Positions 12,601-24,143 of a DNA stretch of 64,000 nucleotides are shown piece by piece (position 1 is the first letter of the stretch; every line of letters begins with the position of its first letter). Origin of the DNA: Argentina anserina. Its lineage: Eukaryota > Streptophyta > Magnoliopsida > Rosales > Rosaceae. Under the pieces are notes generated by a model that ran no database searches, was not told the DNA's origin, and saw only the letters and a list, made by a program, of their open reading frames with translations. The position numbers were made by a program, and so were the translations under genes. The stretch lies in assembly GCF_933775445.1 (NCBI RefSeq), contig NW_026089403.1, forward strand, positions 124,001 through 188,000. The letters run 5' to 3'.

Positions 12601-14738
12601 AATTGTGTATCTTTTCATTTCTCGTTTGAGTATCTTTCTGTAGGGCTTCTGATGCGAGTTTCTATTGTATTTGAGAGTTTTGCAAGTGTGGGAGTGTGTT
12701 TCTTTCAAACTGAGTTTCTTTACATCGTTTGCGTATCTTTACTATTCCAATTGTGTATCTTTACATCGTTTGCGTATCTTTACTATTCCAATTGTGTATC
12801 TTTTGATTTCTCGTTTGAGTATCTTTCTGTAGGGCTTCTGATGCGAGTTTCTATTGTATTTGAGAGTTTTGAAAGTGTGGGAGTGTGTTTCTTTCAAACT
12901 GAGTATCTTTACATAGTTTGCGTATCTTTACTATTCCAATTGTGTTTCTTTTCATTTCTCGTTTGAGTATCTTTCTGTAAGGCTTTCTGATGCGAGTTTC
13001 TATTGAATTTGAGAGTTTTGCAAGTTTGGGAGTGTGTTTCTTTCAAACTGAGTATCTTTACATCGTTTGCGTATCTTTACTATTCCAATTGTGTATCTTT
13101 TCATTTCTCGTTTGAGTATCTTTCTGTAAGGCTTTCTGATGCGAGTTTCTATTGAATTTGAGAGTTTTGCAAGTGTGGGAGTGTGTTTCTTTCAAACTGA
13201 GTATCTTTACATCGTTTGCGTATCTTTACTATTCCAATTGAGTATCTTTACATCGTTTGCGTATCTTTACTATTCCAATTGTGTATCTTTTCATTTCTCG
13301 TTTGAGTATCTTTCTGTAGGGCTTCTGATGCGAGTTTCTATTGTATTTGAGAGTTTTACAAGTGTGGGAGTGTGTTTCTTTCAAACTGAGTATCTTTACA
13401 TAGTTTGCGTATCTTTACTATTCCAATTGTGTATCTTTTCATTTCTCGTTTGAGTATCTTTCTGTAAGGTTTTCTGATGCGAGTTTCTATTGAATTTGAG
13501 AGTTTTGCAAGTGTGGGAGTGTGTTTCTTTCAAACTGAGTTTCTTTACATCGTTTGCGTATCTTTACTATTCCAATTGTGTATCTTTACATCGTTTGCGT
13601 ATCTTTACTATTCCAATTGTGTATCTTTTGATTTCTCGTTTGAGTATCTTTCTGTAGGGCTTCTGATGCGAGTTTCTATTGTATTTGAGAGTTTTGCAAG
13701 TGTGGGAGTGTGTTTATTTCAAACTGAGTATCTTCACATCGTTTGCGTATCTTTACTATTCCAATTGTGTATCTTTTCATTTCTCGTTTGAGTATCTTTC
13801 TGTAGGGCTTCTGATGCGAGTTTCTATTGTATTTGAGAGTTTTGCAAGTGTGGGAGTGTGTTTCTTTCAAACTGAGTATCTTTACATCGTTTGCGTATGT
13901 TTACTATTCCAATTGTGTATCTTTACATCATTTGCGTATGTTTACTATTCCAGTTGTGTATCTTTACATCGTTTGCGTATCTTTACTATTCCAATTGTGT
14001 ATCTTTACATCGTTTGCGTATCTTTACTATTCCAATTGTGTATCTTTTCATTTCTCGTTTGAGTATCTTTCTGTAGGGCTTCTGATGCGAGTTTCTATTG
14101 TATTTGAGAGTTTTGCAAGTGTGGGAGTGTGTTTCTTTCAAACTGAGTTTCTTTACATCGTTTGCGTATCTTTACTATTCTAATTGTGTATCTTTACATC
14201 GTTTGCGTATCTTTACTATTCCAATTGTGTATCTTTTGATTTCTCGTTTGAGTATCTTTCTGTAGGGCTTCTGATGCGAGTTTCTATTGTATTTGAGAGT
14301 TTTGAAAGTGTGGGAGTGTGTTTCTTTCAAACTAAGTATCTTTACATAGTTTGCGTATCTTTACTATTCCAATTGTGTTTCTTTTCATTTCTCGTTTGAG
14401 TATCTTTCTGTAAGGCTTTCTGATGCGAGTTTCTATTGAATTTGAGAGTTTTGCAAGTTTGGGAGTGTGTTTCTTTCAAACTGAGTATCTTTACATCGTT
14501 TGCGTATCTTTACTATTCCAATTGTGTATCTTTTCATTTCTCGTTTGAGTATCTTTCTGTAAGGCTTTCTGATGCGAGTTTCTATTGAATTTGAGAGTTT
14601 TGCAAGTGTGGGAGTGTGTTTCTTTCAAACTGAGTATCTTTACATCGTTTGCGTATCTTTACTATTCCAATTGAGTATCTTTACATCGTTTGCGTATCTT
14701 TACTATTCCAATTGTGTATCTTTTCAGTTCTCGTTTGA
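9683..14738 (+). repeat. 2528-bp higher-order repeat, two tandem copies
   Basis: Copy 1 is 9683-12210 and copy 2 is 12211-14738. Rare private variants recur exactly 2528 bp apart: CTCGTTTAAGTATC (near 9826 and 12354), TTTGACAGTTTTGC (near 9872 and 12400), CTTTAGATCG, TATTCCAGTTGTG (near 11423 and 13951), TATTCTAATTGTG and AAGGTTTTCTGATG (near 10938 and 13466). I saw only scattered single-base differences, such as ACTAAGTATC near 10371 against ACTGAGTATC near 12899, and CTTAACATCG near 11963. Each copy also contains an internal near-repeat spaced 1433 bp, so the unit is nested. Confidence 0.9.
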
Positions 14739-16590
14739 GTATCTTTCTGTAGGGCTTCTGATGCGAGTTTCTATTGTATTTGAGAGTTTTGCAAGTGTGG
14801 GAGTGTGTTTCTTTCAAACTGAGTATCTTTACATCGTTTGCGTATCTTTACTATTCCAATTGTGTATCTTTTCATTTCTCGTTTGAGTATCGTTCTGTAA
14901 GGCTTTCTGATGCGAGTTTCTGTTGTATTTGAGAGTTTTGCAAGTGTGGGAGTGTGCTTCTTTCAAACTGAGTATCTTTACTTCGTTTGCGTATGTTTAC
15001 TATTCCAATTGTGTATCTTTACATCGTTTGCGTATGTTTACTATTCCAATTGTGTATCTTTACATCGTTTGCGTATCTTTACTATTCCAATTGTGTATCT
15101 TTACATCGTTTGCGTATCTTTACTATTCCAATTGTGTATCTTTTCAATTCTCGTTTGAGTATCTTTCTGTAAGGCTTCTGATGCGAGTTTCTATTGTATT
15201 TGAGAGTTTTGCAAGTGTGGGAGTGTGTTTCTTTCAAACTGAGTATCTTTACATCGTTTGCGTATCTTTACTATTCCAATTGTGTATCTTTTCATTTCTC
15301 GTTTGAGTATCTTTCTGTAAGGCTTTCTGATGCGAGTTTCTATTGAATTTAAGAGTTTTGCAAGTGTGGGAGTGTGTTTCTTTCAAACTGAGTATCTTTA
15401 CATCGTTTGCGTATGTTTACTATTCCAATTGTGTATCTTTACATCGTTTGCGTATCTTTACTATTCCAATTGTGTATCTTTACATCGTTTGCGTATCTTT
15501 ACTATTCCAATTGTGTATCTTTTCATTTCTCGTTTGAGTATCTTTCTGTAGGGCTTCTGATGCGAGTTTCTATTGTATTTGAGAGTTTTGCAAGTGTGGG
15601 AGTGTGTTTCTTTCAAACTGAGTTTCTTTACATCGTTTGCGTATCTTTACTATTCCAATTGTGTATCTTTACATCGTTTGCGTATCTTTACTATTCCAAT
15701 TGTGTATCTTTTGATTTCTCGTTTGAGTATCTTTCTGTAGGGCTTCTGATGCGAGTTTCTATTGTATTTGAGAGTTTTGCAAGTGTGGGAGTGTGTTTCT
15801 TTCAAACTGAGTATCTTTACATCGTTTGCGTATCTTTACTATTCCAATTGTGTATCTTTACATCGTTTGCGTATCTTTTCTACTCCAATTGTGTATCTTT
15901 TCATTTCTCGTTTGAGTATCTTTCTGTAAGGCTTTCTGTTGCGAGTTTCTATTGAATTTGGGAGTTTTACAAGTGTGGGAGTGTGTTTCTTTCAAACTGA
16001 GTATCTTTACATAGTTTGCGTATCTTTACTATTCCAATTGTGTATCTTTTCATTTCTCGTTTGAGTATCTTTCTGTAAGGCTTTCTGATGCGAGTTTCTA
16101 TTGAATTTGAGAGTTTTGCAAGTGTGGGAGTGTGTTTCTTTCAAACTGAGCATCTTTACATCGTTTGCGTATGTTTACTATTCCAATTGTGTATCTTTTC
16201 ATTTCTCGTTTGAGTATCTTTCTGTAAGGCTTTCTGATGCGAGTTTCTATTGAATTTGAGAGTTTTGCAAGTGTGGGAGTGTGTTTCTTTCAAACTGAGT
16301 ATCTTTACATCGTTTGCGTATCTTTACTATTCTAATTGAGTATCTTTACATCGTTTGCGTATCTTTACTATTCCAATTGTGTATCTTTACATCGTTTGCG
16401 TATCTTTACTATTCCAATTGTGTATCTTTTCATTTCTCGTTTGAGTATCTTTCTGTAGGGCTTCTGATGCGAGTTTCTATTGTATTTGAGAGTTTTACAA
16501 GTGTGGGAGTGTGTTTCTTTCAAACTGAGTATCTTTACATAGTTTGCGTATCTTTACTATTCCAATTGTGTATCTTTTCATTTCTCGTTT
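14739..16590 (+). repeat. Mosaic satellite stretch left of insertion 1
   Basis: These monomers do not continue the 2528-bp period. The stretch combines a four-module monomer with CTTCGTTTGCG near 14992, a GAATTTAAGAG anchor near 15350, a TTTTCTACTCC monomer near 15880 with the odd anchor CTTTCTGTTGCGAG, and GAGCATCTTTACATCG near 16150. From about 16.2 kb it matches 10.6-10.92 kb, except that it carries one extra 41-bp module (near 16.31-16.36 kb). No gene is visible. Confidence 0.85.
16586..16590. repeat. Left target-site duplication of insertion 1 (CGTTT)
   Basis: The last five satellite bases before the insertion are CGTTT. The same five bases follow the insertion at 18785-18789. Removing the insertion and one copy restores the normal satellite word TTTCTCGTTTGAGTATC. 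Confidence 0.93.
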
Positions 16591-17560
16591 TGAATCGGTT
16601 CGATTACTCGAGATCAATATTAACCCTGTAAGCATCGTTAGTAGTATAAAGCAAGAGGGTATCGTTCACAAACCGGGGATCCAACCAGGGTAAAGAATCA
16701 CAAACATTTAACAACGAATTCATAAGAGTTTAAAAGATTTGAGATATATTTCGGATCAAACATAAAATAAACCTAAACTAATATATACATGTGATCAACC
16801 AACCAACACATAAGAAATTACCAAACAAATAACATAAGAACAAAGGTAACAAAATATACTCTCAATCTTGTTCATGCCGTAAGTATCATAGTTCATCTTA
16901 AATTCGATCATGCATCAAGTTCCTACTTGGTTCCTAATACATAGATATTATTGAGCTCAACTACTTGTCTTGCTACGAAATCTAACATACCAATTCATCA
17001 TGCAATTACGTATCACAAAGAGAAATCAATATGTTTAAAGCACTTATCCAATGTCGAACTTAAGATCATAATCGGTGGAGGAACACAAAGGGGACAAACA
17101 ATTAATCAACTACTTGTATTAAAATCGTTTTTAACTTTGAATGATTAACATATGCGACATCAACTACTTGTCTTAATCACACATGCAATATAAGAACACA
17201 CCGAAAATGAATTAAGAACATAAATAAACAGAAACTCATGGCATAAAACCTAAAATCATTGAATAAAAATCGAAAACCTTAATTCATCATGTCATTCGAA
17301 AATTACAAATATCTCATAGACAAGAATAAAAATAACTTTAACAAAATCTAAACATAAATCATCCAAGAACAAGAACATAAAAACCCGAAAACTTAACATG
17401 AAGATCAAAGAGTTACACTTTATAATTCTCCTCCCAAGGTTCCTTACAGAGGTAGCACGAGATCTTCAAGAGTATGGTATCCTAGGCTCCCAAGCTTTGG
17501 ACAGAAAATATGATGAAGGGTGGTGAATTCGGATTCTATGATGCTTGGTGAATGAAAGTG

Positions 17561-17641
17561 TTTGGGCAGAGCTTTGGCAAGTCTTGTGAGCAAGGTTGAT
17601 GATGTTTTTCTGTGGAAATGAGGTGCTATATATAGAGGAAG
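17561..17641 (+). promoter_or_regulatory. Putative LTR promoter core with TATA box
   Basis: TATATATA lies at 17627-17634 and runs into TATAGAGGAAG (17631-17641). The same 11 bases occur at 34550-34560 in insertion 2. TTTGGGCAG begins 70 bp upstream here and 69 bp upstream there. Conserved word and spacing in two otherwise diverged elements suggest the U3 promoter, with transcription starting some 30 bp downstream on the + strand. This is inferred; no transcript evidence is available. Confidence 0.55.
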
Positions 17642-17740
17642 AAACCCAAGGGAGGATGGCCACAAAGTCCACAAAGTTGAAACCAAATTGGTTGAGGTTT
17701 CCTAGATTCGGCAGATCTGACCTTTGTCCCTTGTTGTGGC

Positions 17741-17920
17741 CATAACTTTCTCTAGAAAATAGATATTGAGATGATTCCAACTGGAAATTTCAACTAGACT
17801 TCCGTGGATTTTCATCCATATATCATGCACTTTCGCAATCATTCTGAGCTGTTCAGGGGAGCTCGTCAAAGTTGGATGATCTGCAGTGCCAGAATTCTGA
17901 TTTCTATAAGGATTGCATAT
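17741..17920 (+). repeat. Internal diverged duplication in insertion 1, copy 1
   Basis: This block resembles 18286-18455 in order and spacing. Shared words are CATA.CT.TCTCT, AGATATTGA, TGATTCCAA, AACTAGACT and CAGGGGAGCTCGTCAAAGTT (17854-17873), the last matching 18398-18417 with two differences. The 544-bp offset and visible divergence indicate an old duplication within the LTR. Confidence 0.7.
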
Positions 17921-18042
17921 CTTTTGCATTAATTGCATATCTTCTTCCTCCTTTATTGCTGATTTCTTTTGCACAAATTTCTTCCTTTGAATTAGGGAGG
18001 CAGCAAAAGTCTTAATTGTTGCAGCCATGTTTGATTTTTCTT

Positions 18043-18130
18043 ACCTCTCCTCATTAAATTTGCTGCATGCCTTCTTTGACTTTCTTGCCTCTTCTCATTT
18101 AATTTGCTGCATGCCTTCTTTGACATTCTT
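18043..18130 (+). repeat. 44-bp tandem duplication in insertion 1
   Basis: The segment containing AATTTGCTGCATGCCTTCTT occurs at 18057 and again 44 bp later at 18101, with closely similar flanks (CCTCTCCTCATTA against CCTCTTCTCATTT). It is a local duplication in the downstream half of the LTR-like element. Confidence 0.85.
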
Positions 18131-18285
18131 TGGTGCTGGGATTTATGGACATTCTGATACATATTTGTGCTCTATTTGCAGGAGGAACAAAGTCCCAAGT
18201 TTCCCTCATAGCCCTTGGATCAAAAGCAAATCAATGGCTGAGATAATTCCGCCGAGTTCATTGGACCTCCGATAAATGATTCAGT

Positions 18286-18455
18286 CATATCTCTCTGTAG
18301 GAATAAGATATTGATTTGATTCCAAATCCTACAGAAACTAGACTCAAATACCTTTATTTCCATATAAAGTAGGTCTTCTAACTCGATCGGAGCTATCCAG
18401 GGGAGCCCGTCGAAGTTGGACTATGAATATTGACAGCATTTTGATTCTTGAATGG
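18286..18455 (+). repeat. Internal diverged duplication in insertion 1, copy 2
   Basis: This is the partner of 17741-17920 and carries CAGGGGAGCCCGTCGAAGTT at 18398-18417. Insertion 2 has no obvious equivalent second copy, which would help explain its shorter length. Confidence 0.7.
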
Positions 18456-18784
18456 ATTGGGCTTTTAAGTGTATTTTCTTCTCTTTCCTTGTGGAACTAG
18501 GATTGCTTTCCTTCTCCAACATGGATTTGTATTTCCTAATAAGAATAAGTATGTTAGAAACAAAGAAATACGAAAGGATGAATCCTACTCGAACAAGGAA
18601 TCATATCTCAACAAGGATTATTAACACTTAGCACGATTTCATCATCAATTCACTCATAATTGATATAAGCTCTACCTAGACACTTATTCTTACAAAAGAA
18701 ACTAAAACATACTAAATAAGAGGTAACAAAGAGTAAGAATAGGGCATAATCACATTAAGAACGTCACACTTTGTGCTCCTATCA

Positions 18785-18789
18785 CGTTT
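18785..18789. repeat. Right target-site duplication of insertion 1 (CGTTT)
   Basis: CGTTT directly follows the element's terminal CTATCA and continues in phase into GAGTATCTTTCTG of the satellite. Confidence 0.93.
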
Positions 18790-18989
18790 GAGTATCTTTC
18801 TGTAAGGCTTTCTGATGCGAGTTTCTATTGAATTTGAGAGTTTTGCAAGTGTGGGAGTGTGTTTCTTTCAAACTGAGTTTCTTTACATCGTTTGCGTATC
18901 TTTACTATTCCAATTGTGTATCTTTACATCGTTTGCGTATCTTTACTATTCCAATTGTGTATCTTTTGATTTCTCGTTTGAGTATCTTT

Positions 18990-20200
18990 CTGTAGGGCTT
19001 CTGATGCGAGTTTCTATTGTATTTGAGAGTTTTGCAAGTGTGGGAGTGTGTTTATTTCAAACTGAGTATCTTCACATCGTTTGCGTATCTTTACTATTCC
19101 AATTGTGTATCTTTTCATTTCTCGTTTGAGTATCTTTCTGTAGGGCTTCTGATGCGAGTTTCTATTGTATTTGAGAGTTTTGCAAGTGTGGGAGTGTGTT
19201 TCTTTCAAACTGAGTATCTTTACATCGTTTGCGTATGTTTACTATTCCAATTGTGTATCTTTACATCATTTGCGTATGTTTACTATTCCAATTGTGTATC
19301 TTTACATCGTTTGCGTATCTTTACTATTCCAATTGTGTATCTTTACATCGTTTGCGTATCTTTACTATTCCAATTGTGTATCTTTTCATTTCTCGTTTGA
19401 GTATCTTTCTGTAGGGCTTCTGATGCGAGTTTCTATTGTATTTGAGAGTTTTGCAAGTGTGGGAGTGTGTTTCTTTCAAACTGAGTTTCTTTACATCGTT
19501 TGCGTATCTTTACTATTCCAATTGTGTATCTTTACATCGTTTGCGTATCTTTACTATTCCAATTGTGTATCTTTTGATTTCTCGTTTGAGTATCTTTCTG
19601 TAGGGCTTCTGATGCGAGTTTCTATTGTATTTGAGAGTTTTGAAAGTGTGGGAGTGTGTTTCTTTCAAACTAAGTATCTTTACATAGTTTGCGTATCTTT
19701 ACTATTCCAATTGTGTTTCTTTTCATTTCTCGTTTGAGTGTCTTTCTGTAAGGCTTTCTGATGCAAGTTTCTATTGAATTTGAGAGTTTTGCAAGTTTGG
19801 GAGTGTGTTTCTTTCAAACTGAGTATCTTTACATCGTTTGCGTATCTTTACTATTCCAATTGTGTATCTTTTCATTTCTCGTTTGAGTATCTTTCTGTAA
19901 GGCTTTCTGATGCGAGTTTCTATTGAATTTGAGAGTTTTGCAAGTGTGGGAGTGTGTTTCTTTCAAACTGAGTATCTTTACATCGTTTGCGTATCTTTAC
20001 TATTCCAATTGAGTATCTTTACATCGTTTGCGTATCTTTACTATTCCAATTGTGTATCTTTTCATTTCTCGTTTGAGTATCTTTCTGTAGGGCTTCTGAT
20101 GCGAGTTTCTATTGTATTTGAGAGTTTTGCAAGTGTGGGAGTGTGTTTCTTTCAAACTGAGTATCTTTACATCGTTTGCGTATCTTTACTATTCCAATTG
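18990..20200 (+). repeat. 1.2-kb block repeated at about 23.25 and 27.70 kb
   Basis: Variants line up at +4257 bp (23247-24457) and at a further +4457 bp (about 27704-28910). Shared private variants are ACTAAGTATC with CATAGTTTGCG, TTTTGAAAGTGTGG, TTGTGTTTCTTTTC, GATGCAAGTTTC (near 19763, 24020, 28478) and GCAAGTTTGGG. This three-copy block is interspersed rather than tandem. It therefore records segmental duplication inside the array and not simple monomer slippage. Confidence 0.82.
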
Positions 20201-21212
20201 TGTATCTTTACATCGTTTGCGTATCTTTACTATTCCAATTGTGTATCTTTTCATTTCTCGTTTGAGTATCTTTCTGTAGGGCTTCTGATGCGAGTTTCTA
20301 TTGTATTTGAGAGTTTTCCAAGTGTGGGAGTGTGTTTCTTTCAAACTGAGTATCTTTACATCGTTTGCGTATGTTTACTATTCCAATTGTGTATCTTTAC
20401 ATCGTTTGCGTATCTTTACTATTCCAATTGTGTATCTTTACATCGTTTGCGTATCTTTACTATTCCAATTGTGTATCTTTTCATTTCTCGTTTGAGTATC
20501 TTTCTGTAGGGCTTCTGATGCGAGTTTCTATTGTATTTGAGAGTTTTGCAAGTGTGGGAGTGTGTTTCTTTCAAACTGAGTATCTTTACATCGTTTGCGT
20601 ATGTTTACTATTCCAATTGTGTATCTTTTCAATTCTCGTTTGAGTATCTTTCTGTAAGGCTTCTGATGCGAGTTTCTATTGTATTTGAGAGTTTTGCAAG
20701 TGTGGGAGTGTGTTTATTTCAAACTGAGTATCTTCACATCGTTTGCGTATCTTTACTATTCCAATTGTGTATCTTTTCATTTCTCGTTTGAGTATCTTTC
20801 TGTAGGGCTTCTGATGCGAGTTTCTATTGTATTTGAGAGTTTTGCAAGTGTGGGAGTGTGTTTCTTTCAAACTGAGTATCTTTACATCGTTTGCGTATGT
20901 TTACTATTCCAATTGAGTATCTTTTCAATTCTCGTTTGAGTATCTTTCTGTAAGGCTTCTGATGCGAGTTTCTATTGTATTTGAGAGTTTTGCAAGTGTG
21001 GGAGTGTGTTTATTTCAAACTGAGTATCTTCACATCGTTTGCGTATCTTTACTATTCCAATTGTGTATCTTTTCATTTCTCGTTTGAGTATCTTTCTGTA
21101 GGGCTTCTGATGCGAGTTTCTATTGTATTTGAGAGTTTTGCAAGTGTGGGAGTGTGTTTCTTTCAAACTGAGTATCTTTACATCGTTTGCGTATGTTTAC
21201 TATTCCAATTGT

Positions 21213-21238
21213 GTATCTTTACATCATTTCTCGTTTGA
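21213..21238 (+). repeat. Hybrid 26-bp module, recombination scar
   Basis: GTATCTTTACATCA runs directly into TTTCTCGTTTGA, so the start of a 41-bp module is joined to the end of the 23-bp segment across a shared CAT. The 22-bp element and the start of the closing segment are missing. An identical scar lies at 22794-22819, inherited through the 1581-bp duplication. Confidence 0.9.
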
Positions 21239-22793
21239 GTATCTTTCTGTAGGGCTTCTGATGCGAGTTTCTATTGTATTTCAGAGTTTTGCAAGTGTGG
21301 GAGTGTGTTTCTTTCAAACTGAGTATCTTTACATCGTTTGCGTATGTTTACTATTCCAATTGTGTATCTTTACATCATTTGCGTATGTTTACTATTCCAA
21401 TTGTGTATCTTTACATCGTTTGCGTATCTTTACTATTCCAATTGTGTATCTTTACATCGTTTGCGTATCTTTACTATTCCAATTGTGTATCTTTTCATTT
21501 CTCGTTTGAGTCTCTTTCTGTAAGGCTTCTGATGCGAGTTTCTATTGTATTTGAGAGTTTTGCAAGTGTGGGAGTGTGTTTCTTTCAAACTGAGTATCTT
21601 CACATCGTTTGCGTATCTTTACTATTCCAATTGTGTATCTTTTCATTTCTCGTTTGAGTATCTTTCTGTAGGGCTTCTGATGCGAGTTTCTATTGTATTT
21701 GAGAGTTTTGCAAGTGTGGGAGTGTGTTTATTTCAAACTGAGTATCTTCACATCGTTTGCGTATCTTTACTATTCCAATTGTGTATCTTTTCATTTCTCG
21801 TTTGAGTATCTTTCTGTAGGGCTTCTGATGCGAGTTTCTATTGTATTTGAGAGTTTTGCAAGTGTGGGAGTGTGTTTCTTTCAAACTGAGTATCTTTACA
21901 TCGTTTGCGTATGTTTACTATTCCAATTGTGTATCTTTACATCATTTGCGTATGTTTACTATTCCAATTGTGTATCTTTACATCGTTTGCGTATCTTTAC
22001 TATTCCAATTGTGTATCTTTACATCGTTTGCGTATCTTTACTATTCCAATTGTGTATCTTTTCATTTCTCGTTTGAGTATCTTTCTGTAGGGCTTCTGAT
22101 GCGAGTTTCTATTGTATTTGAGAGTTTTGCAAGTGTGGGAGTGTGTTTCTTTCAAACTGAGTTTCTTTACATCGTTTGCGTATGTTTACTATTCCAATTG
22201 TGTATCTTTTCAATTCTCGTTTGAGTATCTTTCTGTAAGGCTTCTGATGCGAGTTTCTATTGTATTTGAGAGTTTTGCAAGTGTGGGAGTGTGTTTATTT
22301 CAAACTGAGTATCTTCACATCGTTTGCGTATCTTTACTATTCCAATTGTGTATCTTTTCATTTCTCGTTTGAGTATCTTTCTGTAAGGCTTCTGATGCGA
22401 GTTTCTATTGTATTTGAGAGTTTTGCAAGTGTGGGAGTGTGTTTCTTTCAAACTGAGTATCTTTACATCGTTTGCGTATGTTTACTATTCCAATTGTGTA
22501 TCTTTTCAATTCTCGTTTGAGTATCTTTCTGTAAGGCTTCTGATGCGAGTTTCTATTGTATTTGAGAGTTTTGCAAGTGTGGGAGTGTGTTTATTTCAAA
22601 CTGAGTATCTTCACATCGTTTGCGTATCTTTACTATTCCAATTGTGTATCTTTTCATTTCTCGTTTGAGTATCTTTCTGTAGGGCTTCTGATGCGAGTTT
22701 CTATTGTATTTGAGAGTTTTGCAAGTGTGGGAGTGTGTTTCTTTCAAACTGAGTATCTTTACATCGTTTGCGTATGTTTACTATTCCAATTGT

Positions 22794-22819
22794 GTATCTT
22801 TACATCATTTCTCGTTTGA
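22794..22819 (+). repeat. Second copy of the 26-bp hybrid module
   Basis: Same junction as 21213-21238, exactly 1581 bp downstream. It shows that the fusion predates the duplication. Confidence 0.9.
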
Positions 22820-24143
22820 GTATCTTTCTGTAGGGCTTCTGATGCGAGTTTCTATTGTATTTCAGAGTTTTGCAAGTGTGGGAGTGTGTTTCTTTCAAAC
22901 TGAGTATCTTTACATCGTTTGCGTATGTTTACTATTCCAATTGTGTATCTTTACATCATTTGCGTATGTTTACTATTCCAATTGTGTATCTTTACATCGT
23001 TTGCGTATCTTTACTATTCCAATTGTGTATCTTTACATCGTTTGCGTATCTTTACTATTCCAATTGTGTATCTTTTCATTTCTCGTTTGAGTCTCTTTCT
23101 GTAAGGCTTCTGATGCGAGTTTCTATTGTATTTGAGAGTTTTGCAAGTGTGGGAGTGTGTTTCTTTCAAACTGAGTATCTTCACATCGTTTGCGTATCTT
23201 TACTATTCCAATTGTGTATCTTTTCATTTCTCGTTTGAGTATCTTTCTGTAGGGCTTCTGATGCGAGTTTCTATTGTATTTGAGAGTTTTGCAAGTGTGG
23301 GAGTGTGTTTATTTCAAACTGAGTATCTTCACATCGTTTGCGTATCTTTACTATTCCAATTGTGTATCTTTTCATTTCTCGTTTGAGTATCTTTCTGTAG
23401 GGCTTCTGATGCGAGTTTCTATTGTATTTGAGAGTTTTGCAAGTGTGGGAGTGTGTTTCTTTCAAACTGAGTATCTTTACATCGTTTGCGTATGTTTACT
23501 ATTCCAATTGTGTATCTTTACATCATTTGCGTATGTTTACTATTCCAATTGTGTATCTTTACATCGTTTGCGTATCTTTACTATTCCAATTGTGTATCTT
23601 TACATCGTTTGCGTATCTTTACTATTCCAATTGTGTATCTTTTCATTTCTCGTTTGAGTATCTTTCTGTAGGGCTTCTGATGCGAGTTTCTATTGTATTT
23701 GAGAGTTTTGCAAGTGTGGGAGTGTGTTTCTTTCAAACTGAGTTTCTTTACATCGTTTGCGTATCTTTACTATTCCAATTGTGTATCTTTACATCGTTTG
23801 CGTATCTTTACTATTCCAATTGTGTATCTTTTGATTTCTCGTTTGAGTATCTTTCTGTAGGGCTTCTGATGCGAGTTTCTATTGTATTTGAGAGTTTTGA
23901 AAGTGTGGGAGTGTGTTTCTTTCAAACTAAGTATCTTTACATAGTTTGCGTATCTTTACTATTCCAATTGTGTTTCTTTTCATTTCTCGTTTGAGTATCT
24001 TTCTGTAAGGCTTTCTGATGCAAGTTTCTATTGAATTTGAGAGTTTTGCAAGTTTGGGAGTGTGTTTCTTTCAAACTGAGTATCTTTACATCGTTTGCGT
24101 ATCTTTACTATTCCAATTGTGTATCTTTTCATTTCTCGTTTGA

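Larger units (their letters stand above)
1..16590 (+). repeat. Satellite array, arm 1
   Basis: This is a continuous head-to-tail array of the 148-bp satellite family, already inside the array at base 1. Every monomer carries the anchor words GATGCGAGTTTCTATTG and GCAAGTGTGGGAGTGTG, followed by one to four 41-bp modules and the TTTTCATTTCTCGTTTGA segment. All copies face the same way. Variant content splits the arm. From 1 to about 5.7 kb there are private variants such as TCTTTTAAACTGAG and GAGCATCTTTACATCG. After about 5.9 kb the TTTATTTCAAACTGAGTATC variant appears, along with TCTTTTGATTTCTCG. Composition is T-rich on this strand. No gene is seen, and the apparent open frames are repeat translations. 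The arm ends at the target site of insertion 1 and resumes in phase after it. Confidence 0.97.
16591..18784 (+). mobile_element. LTR-type retrotransposon insertion 1, probably a solo LTR (2194 bp)
   Basis: A 2194-bp non-satellite block starts TGAATCGG and ends GTGCTCCTATCA, that is TG...CA. It is flanked by a perfect 5-bp duplication CGTTT, as expected for retroviral-type integration. No protein domain of a retrotransposon is visible and the 5' end is not repeated near the 3' end, so one LTR unit is present. A shared 5' block (16631-16682, GCATCGTTAG ... ATCGTTCA ... CCGGGGATCC), a promoter core and a shared 3' end (AAGAACGTC ... GTGCTCCTATCA) tie it to insertion 2. The + orientation follows from TATA box placement. 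It is longer than insertion 2, partly because of internal duplications. The superfamily is not determined. A non-autonomous TRIM-like element is the alternative. Confidence 0.88.
20496..23657 (+). repeat. 1581-bp higher-order repeat, two tandem copies
   Basis: Copy 1 is 20496-22076 and copy 2 is 22077-23657, with matching sequence continuing to about 23.75 kb. A very distinctive shared feature is a hybrid module at 21213-21238 and 22794-22819. Others are TTTCAGAGTTTTGC (near 21280 and 22861) and GTTTGAGTCTCTTTC (near 21504 and 23085). Differences are few, for example GTAGGGC near 20803 against GTAAGGC near 22384, and GAGTTTCTTTAC near 22159 against GAGTATC near 20578. Confidence 0.88.

Noticed and set aside
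17702..18028. 108-codon minus-strand frame inside insertion 1
   Set aside because: No recognisable domain; it overlaps the internal duplication and promoter-downstream region of the LTR-like element, and insertion 2 has no matching frame.
16591..18784. DNA transposon or MITE as explanation of the insertions
   Set aside because: Terminal inverted repeats are only a few bases and poor in insertion 1. TG...CA ends plus 5-bp target duplications fit LTR integration better.
19014..19208. Recurrent 64-codon minus-strand frames (start MKETHSHTCKT)
   Set aside because: They repeat at nearly every one-module monomer pair and are the reverse complement of the anchor; no gene context or conservation beyond the repeat.
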